From assembly GCA_963771985.1 (NCBI GenBank), contig CAVYVO010000003.1:496001-560000 (forward strand): DNA of 64,000 bases, given 5' to 3'. Shown piece after piece: positions 60,009 to 64,000 of the stretch. Position numbers and translations under genes: made by a program. How positions within the stretch are numbered: the first letter of the stretch is position 1; each line of letters opens with the position of its first letter. The notes beneath the pieces were generated by a model. The model saw only the letters and a program-made list of their open reading frames with translations. It ran no database searches and was not told the DNA's origin. The DNA is from Trebonia sp963771985 (GTDB taxonomy: Bacteria; Actinomycetota; Actinomycetes; Streptosporangiales; Streptosporangiaceae).

Positions 60009-61418
60009 TTAGTGCTTGAACGACTCGCGCATTTTCTGGATTTCCGGCGGCGGCTGGGTCTGCGGGTGGTGCTCGAGCACCCGCACATGCAGCCGCAGGT
60101 CGTCAAGCAGCAGGTTCGCCAGGTCCATGCTGAATGCGTTCCGCACCACGATCCGCATTACGGCCATATCGGTCAGGTTTTCCGGGAACGTATACGCGGG
60201 CACCTGCCAGCCGCGCATCCGCAGCCGCTCCGACAGGTCGAACACCGAGTACCCGGTCACCGAGTCCTGCAGCTTGAAGGCGAACACCGGCAGGTCACTG
60301 CCGTCGGTCAGCAGCTCGAACGGCCCGATCTTGGCGATCTCGTCCGCCAGGTGCCGCGCGATGTCCTGGCACGTCTGCTGCACCTGCTTGTAGCCGGATT
60401 GCCCCAGCCGGATGAAGTTGTAGTACTGGGCGGCGACCTGCGCGCCCGGCCGGGAGAAGTTAAGCGCGAACGTCGGCATCTCCCCGCCCAGGTAGTTGAC
60501 CTTGAAGACGAGATCCTCGGGCAGGCAGGAGGCGTCGCGCCAGACCACCCAGCCCACGCCGGGGTAGACCAGCCCGTACTTGTGCCCGGAGGTGTTGATC
60601 GACGCCACCCGCGGCACCCGGAAGTCCCACTCGATGCCGGGCTGCAGGAACGGCGCGACGAACCCGCCGGACGCCGCGTCCACGTGCATCGGCACGTCGA
60701 GGCCCGCCGACGCCTGCAGCCTGTCCAGCGCGGCGTTGATCCCGGCGACCGGTTCGTAGCTGCCGTCCATCGTGGATCCCATGATCGCCACGACCCCGAT
60801 GGTGTTCTCGTCGCACTGCGCGGCCGCCTCATCGGCCCCCAGGTGCAGCCGTCCCCGCACCATCGGAACATACCGTGGCTCGACCTCCCAGTACCGGCAG
60901 AACTTCTCCCAGCACACCTGGACGTTCGAGCCCATCACGAGGTTCGGCCGGTCCGCGGGCAGTCCCGACGAACGCCGCCGCGCCCGCCAGCGCCACAGCA
61001 GCGCCATCCCGCCGAGCATGCACGCCTCGCTCGACCCGGTGGTCGAGGTGCCGACCGCGACGCCGCCGGCGCAGTGCGCGTTCCACAGGTGGCCCAGGAT
61101 GTTCACGCACCGCCTCTCGAGCTCGGCGCTCTGCGGGTACTCGTCCTTGTCGATCATGTTCTTGGGCGAGCACTCGGCCATCAGCAGCTCGGCCTCGGGT
61201 TCCATCCAGGTGGTGACGAACGTCGCCAGGTTCAGCCTCGCGTTGCCGTCGAGGATGAGCTCATCCCGCACGATCTGCAGCGCCGTGCGCGGCAGCGTGC
61301 CGTGCGCAGGCAGCCGGTAGCGGGGGATCTCGAAGCTTTCCTCACGGACGTAGACGGGATTGATGTCGAGTTCGGCGGCGGACTCGTCCTCGTGGACCTG
61401 CCTGTGCAGTGCGGCCAT
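60009..61418 (-). CDS. gad: Glutamate decarboxylase
   Basis: 469 residues, the length of bacterial GadA/B. PLP enzyme motifs: GTSTTGSSEACMLGGMALLW, MHVDAASGGFVAPF, and the PLP lysine in ASINTSGHKYGLVYPGVGW. The C-terminus ends FKH, close to the conserved end of acid-induced GadB. It converts glutamate to GABA with use of a proton. No GABA antiporter is adjacent, so the acid-resistance role is not confirmed. Confidence 0.95.
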   Translation of the reverse strand: MAALHRQVHEDESAAELDINPVYVREESFEIPRYRLPAHGTLPRTALQIVRDELILDGNARLNLATFVTTWMEPEAELLMAECSPKNMIDKDEYPQSAELERRCVNILGHLWNAHCAGGVAVGTSTTGSSEACMLGGMALLWRWRARRRSSGLPADRPNLVMGSNVQVCWEKFCRYWEVEPRYVPMVRGRLHLGADEAAAQCDENTIGVVAIMGSTMDGSYEPVAGINAALDRLQASAGLDVPMHVDAASGGFVAPFLQPGIEWDFRVPRVASINTSGHKYGLVYPGVGWVVWRDASCLPEDLVFKVNYLGGEMPTFALNFSRPGAQVAAQYYNFIRLGQSGYKQVQQTCQDIARHLADEIAKIGPFELLTDGSDLPVFAFKLQDSVTGYSVFDLSERLRMRGWQVPAYTFPENLTDMAVMRIVVRNAFSMDLANLLLDDLRLHVRVLEHHPQTQPPPEIQKMRESFKH

Positions 61419-61561
61419 GAGATCAGATTATTCCGAACGGACCCATCAGCCTCGCTTTCCCCCACCTTCCTCCCTACTGCGGTGCGGAACCTGGGCGTCC
61501 CGCCGTACGTCGAACGGTAGACGGCGACGGCGGGGTACGCTGGCGGACAGCGGAGGCGGAC

Positions 61562-61942
61562 ATGACTGGGCGAGGACCGGGGGGCGGGCTGCGGCAGGGG
61601 GTCGGCGCCGGCGCGGTCGGCGCCGCGGTCGCCCTGATCGTGGTCTTCGGGCTGGGCCACGGCAACCCCCTGGACAGGGCGCCTGCGGGGAGGGCGATCC
61701 CCTACAACCTCTACACGCACTGCGGCGTCAGCGAAGCGCACGTCGCCGGCCTGTACTACGTCGCCGTCCACCCGCTTAGCGACGGGTCAGGCGACCCGCC
61801 GGCGGGCTGGGGGAACCCGTACGACCCTGGCACCATGACCCTGGTATCCGCGACCGAGGCGGTATTCACCGACGGCGTCGGGCACTCGGTTGTCTTCGAG
61901 GTCCGTCCGGGCGCGAAGACGTTCCTGCGTGCGTGCCCGTGA
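61562..61942 (+). CDS. Small membrane-anchored or secreted protein of unknown function
   Basis: 126 residues. N-terminal anchor VGAGAVGAAVALIVVFGLGH, then an extracytoplasmic part with IPYNLYTHCGVSEAHVAGLY, two cysteines (C near 54 and in RACP at the end) that may pair, and NPYDPGTMTLVSATEAVFTD. It resembles small lipocalin-like or hypothetical secreted proteins of actinomycetes, but no family can be assigned. Confidence 0.72.
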   Translation: MTGRGPGGGLRQGVGAGAVGAAVALIVVFGLGHGNPLDRAPAGRAIPYNLYTHCGVSEAHVAGLYYVAVHPLSDGSGDPPAGWGNPYDPGTMTLVSATEAVFTDGVGHSVVFEVRPGAKTFLRACP

Positions 61943-62031
61943 CAGCCGCCCCGGCAGTGCCGGACTCGATAGGGTAGCCGTGCGCGGGGGTCGGGCCGCG
62001 CCTGGGGCGGGGCGATGGCGCGGGAGACCCA

Positions 62032-62584
62032 ATGGAGCCGCTAGCAGCGAACGATCCGCGGCAGGTGGGCGTGTTCCGCCTGCACTCGCGGCTGGGCGCC
62101 GGGGGGATGGGGCGGGTCTTCCTCGGTTATTCGCCGGGCGGTGGCGGTGGCGGTGGCGGTGAAGATCGTATCCGCTACCACCGCGCCGCCCGCCAGCGCG
62201 TCGCCGACGGCCTCGCTGATCGCCGTCACCGTCTGTACCGAGCCGGTCGGCGGCTGCAACTACGTCGGCGCGTCGCAGTACATGGAGATCACCCCGAAGG
62301 AGATCACCCCGAAGGAGATCACGACGTCGGGGGACGGTTCGGCCTATGTGGACAACCTCGTCTGGTCCGGCTGGGGTGGCTCGGAGGCAACGGCCACCGG
62401 AACCCTGAAGCTCGACAACTGCACCCCGAACTGCGCGCAGGGGACGTACACCGGCTACCCGGCCACGGTCACGCTCGCGGGCCCGACCCCCTACGGCAGC
62501 CACCTCGAGGCCTATTCCACGATCGCGGTCCAGTCCCCGGCCGCCAACACGACCTACACATACACCCGCGACACCGTACCGTAA
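62032..62584 (+). pseudogene. Serine/threonine kinase gene with the kinase domain deleted
   Basis: Begins exactly like actinomycete Pkn proteins: MEPLAANDPRQVGVFRLHSR, then LGAGGMGRVFLGYSPGG, the glycine loop. A GGTGGC/GTGGCG repeat (62141-62161) then joins, one frame over, to VAVKIV, the strand with the ATP-binding lysine. The reading goes straight on to SATTAPPASASPTASLIAV and an extracellular domain (GGCNYVGASQYMEITPKEIT, ending TYTRDTVP). The rest of the kinase and the membrane helix are missing. GAGATCACCCCGAAG is also repeated in tandem near 62285. A short product from the second frame is possible. Confidence 0.78.
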
Positions 62585-62629
62585 CCGCTAGGCCGCGCGC
62601 CGAGCCTCCGCGGGCGCCTCCCCCGGGAA

Positions 62630-62678
62630 GTCGATTGCGCAATCGACCACAATAGAGCGGGTCGATTGCGCAATCGAC
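62630..62678. repeat. Double palindrome, GATTGCGCAATC family
   Basis: Two identical perfect palindromes GTCGATTGCGCAATCGAC (62630-62647 and 62661-62678) with a 13-base spacer CACAATAGAGCGG. It lies between converging genes, 9 bases before the MFS stop. The same arrangement, inverted, is at 57578. Confidence 0.95.
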
Positions 62679-62686
62679 ACATCCGG

Positions 62687-64000
62687 TTAGCCCGCGCGCC
62701 GGCCGGCGTGCTCGGGCTCTCCGGTCGCGGCGGCCTGGCCGGCGGCCTCCCGGCCGCCGCGCAGCAGGGAGGCCAGGCCGGCGAGCACGGACAACGCCGC
62801 GGACACCCCGAACACCACGATCAGCCCGTTGTGGAACGGCCCGGACAGCAGGCTCGGGAAGAACGACCGCCCGGTGAGCGCCGCGCGGCTCGCGGGCGGC
62901 AGCGACGCGAGCACGCCGGTCGGCGCGAGCAGGTGCTGGATCGGGTTCACCCCGAGGACCGATGCGAACAGCGACGACACCGGGGGCAGGGTCGCGATCT
63001 GGTGGGCGATCCCGGCGGGCACGCCGAGCCTGATCAGGCCGCCGCTCAGCGTCGACGGCAGGCTGCTGGACAGGCCGGCGATCATCAGCGTGAAGACCAC
63101 GCCGATGGACACCGCAGTCCCGGAGTTCTGGAACGTCGCGCGCATCCCGGACGCCGCGCCGCGGTCCCTGGCCGGCACGCTGCCCATGATCGAGGAGGAG
63201 TTCGGCGCGGCGAACATGCCGCTGCCGATCCCGTTCACGGCGATCAGCAGGGCGAACGCCCAGTAGGAGAAGCTCACCGGAAGCAGCATGAGCGCGACGA
63301 AGCTGGCCGCGAACACGAAGGCGCCGGTGGTGGCGATCCCGCGGGAGCCGAACTTGTCGGACAGGATCCCCGATACCGGGCCGGACACCAGGAACCCGGC
63401 GGTCATGGGGAGCAGGAAGATGCCGGCCCACAGCGGCGTGGCGCTGTAGTCGTAGCCGTGCAGCGGCAGCCAGATCCCCTGCAGCCAGATGATCAGCATG
63501 AACTGGATGCCGCCGCGCGCGATGGACACGAGCAGGCCCGCGACGTTGCCAGCCGTGAAGGCCCTGATCCGGAACAGCCCGAGCCGGAACATCGGTTCGG
63601 CGATCTTGCTCTCGATGACGACGAACACCGCGAGCAGCACGGCGCCGCCGATCAGCTCGCCGAGCACGACGGGGTTCGTCCAGCCCATGGACTGCCCATG
63701 GTAGGGCTGGATGCCGTACGTGATGCCGACGAGCAGCGCGCCGAGGCCGAGGGCGAACGTGATGTTGCCCCACCAGTCGATCTTGCCGCGGTGCCGTTCG
63801 CCGTTGTCGCGCAGCCGCAGGTAGGCCCACAGCGTGCCGAACACGCCGACGGGGACGTTGACCCAGAACACCGCGCGCCAGTCCCACGCGGACAGCAGCC
63901 CGCCCGCGACCAGGCCGATGAACATGCCCGCCAGCGCGGCGATCTGGTTGGTGCCGAGCGCGAAGCCGCGCCGTTCCGGCGGGAACGCGTCGGTCAGGAT
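62687..64000 (-). CDS. DHA2-type MFS multidrug transporter (5' end outside window)
   Basis: 437 codons visible; the frame runs off the right edge, so the N-terminal helices are missing. Family pieces: ERRGFALGTNQIAALAGMFI, then GLLSAWDWRAVFWVNVPVGV (the DHA2 motif C region), helices such as IGGAVLLAVFVVIESKIAEP, MTAGFLVSGPVSGILSDKFG and NGIGSGMFAAPNSSSIMGSV. These 14-helix proton antiporters export drugs or metabolites. The C-terminal tail is polar (GGREAAGQAAATGEPEH). Confidence 0.92.
   Translation of the reverse strand: MLTDAFPPERRGFALGTNQIAALAGMFIGLVAGGLLSAWDWRAVFWVNVPVGVFGTLWAYLRLRDNGERHRGKIDWWGNITFALGLGALLVGITYGIQPYHGQSMGWTNPVVLGELIGGAVLLAVFVVIESKIAEPMFRLGLFRIRAFTAGNVAGLLVSIARGGIQFMLIIWLQGIWLPLHGYDYSATPLWAGIFLLPMTAGFLVSGPVSGILSDKFGSRGIATTGAFVFAASFVALMLLPVSFSYWAFALLIAVNGIGSGMFAAPNSSSIMGSVPARDRGAASGMRATFQNSGTAVSIGVVFTLMIAGLSSSLPSTLSGGLIRLGVPAGIAHQIATLPPVSSLFASVLGVNPIQHLLAPTGVLASLPPASRAALTGRSFFPSLLSGPFHNGLIVVFGVSAALSVLAGLASLLRGGREAAGQAAATGEPEHAGRRAG

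Noticed and set aside
60012..61520. 502-codon plus-strand open frame opposite glutamate decarboxylase
   Set aside because: No family resemblance; the opposite strand has every GAD motif.

Overview
The window is about 64 kb of very GC-rich DNA from an actinomycete, probably a filamentous one. The evidence is the uvrC-rapZ-yvcK-whiA block, the gap-pgk-tpiA-secG-rbpA block, an exact DasR-type palindrome upstream of gap, F420/deazaflavin-type reductases, a PF04672-type methyltransferase, and many GTG/TTG starts. The genus cannot be fixed from the sequence.

Layout. 1-2063: a flavin electron-transfer operon (ferric-reductase-like protein, FMN-carrying exported protein, ApbE); the ApbE gene holds a hexanucleotide tract. 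2.1-2.5 kb: a family of palindromes. 2.5-6.5 kb: a two-RCK potassium channel, DinB, F420-type reductases and DUF488. 6.5-9.8 kb: an unusual operon of an acyl-CoA-dehydrogenase-like flavoprotein, a leaderless PhnD-type binding protein and a frameshifted TusA-like/ferritin-like fusion. 9.8-10.7 kb: gene-free, with a long hairpin inside an imperfect inverted repeat. 10.7-16.1 kb: secreted GH9 cellulase, Lrp regulator with alanine dehydrogenase, methyltransferase. 16.2-21.8 kb: a lower-GC block that looks acquired. It is a mau-like operon (MauD-like, Cys-rich Tat-exported peptide, 93-residue protein, MauE-like, beta-propeller, second MauD-like). Its first gene is split by an IS701-type element that can be removed on paper, leaving one clean copy of the 4-bp duplication. 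21.7-27.9 kb: P450, then uvrC-rapZ-yvcK-whiA.

In most actinobacteria gap follows whiA directly. Here 22.7 kb lies between them: aldo/keto reductase, MFS/ROK pair, phosphatase, PadR, acyl-CoA synthetase, a solo TnpB element, arylsulfotransferase-like protein, a GntR-controlled aromatic meta-cleavage cluster (flavin reductase, flavin monooxygenase, extradiol dioxygenase, FAH hydrolase, amidohydrolase), a two-component system, and moeA-fdhD. The glycolytic block and rbpA follow. From 54.4 kb to the end there is much gene debris (AAA-type regulator, transposase fragment, acyl-ligase tail, CorA tail, a kinase gene that lost its kinase domain). Intact MHYT, glutamate decarboxylase and DHA2-type MFS genes are set among it.

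Caution on sequence quality: five otherwise well-conserved genes (ferritin fusion with two sites, aldo/keto reductase, flavin monooxygenase, fdhD, Rieske oxygenase) each need one base removed to restore the frame. The uniform direction suggests indel errors in the assembly at least as much as true pseudogenes. The IS-split mauD-like gene and the deletion remnants are different in kind and look real.
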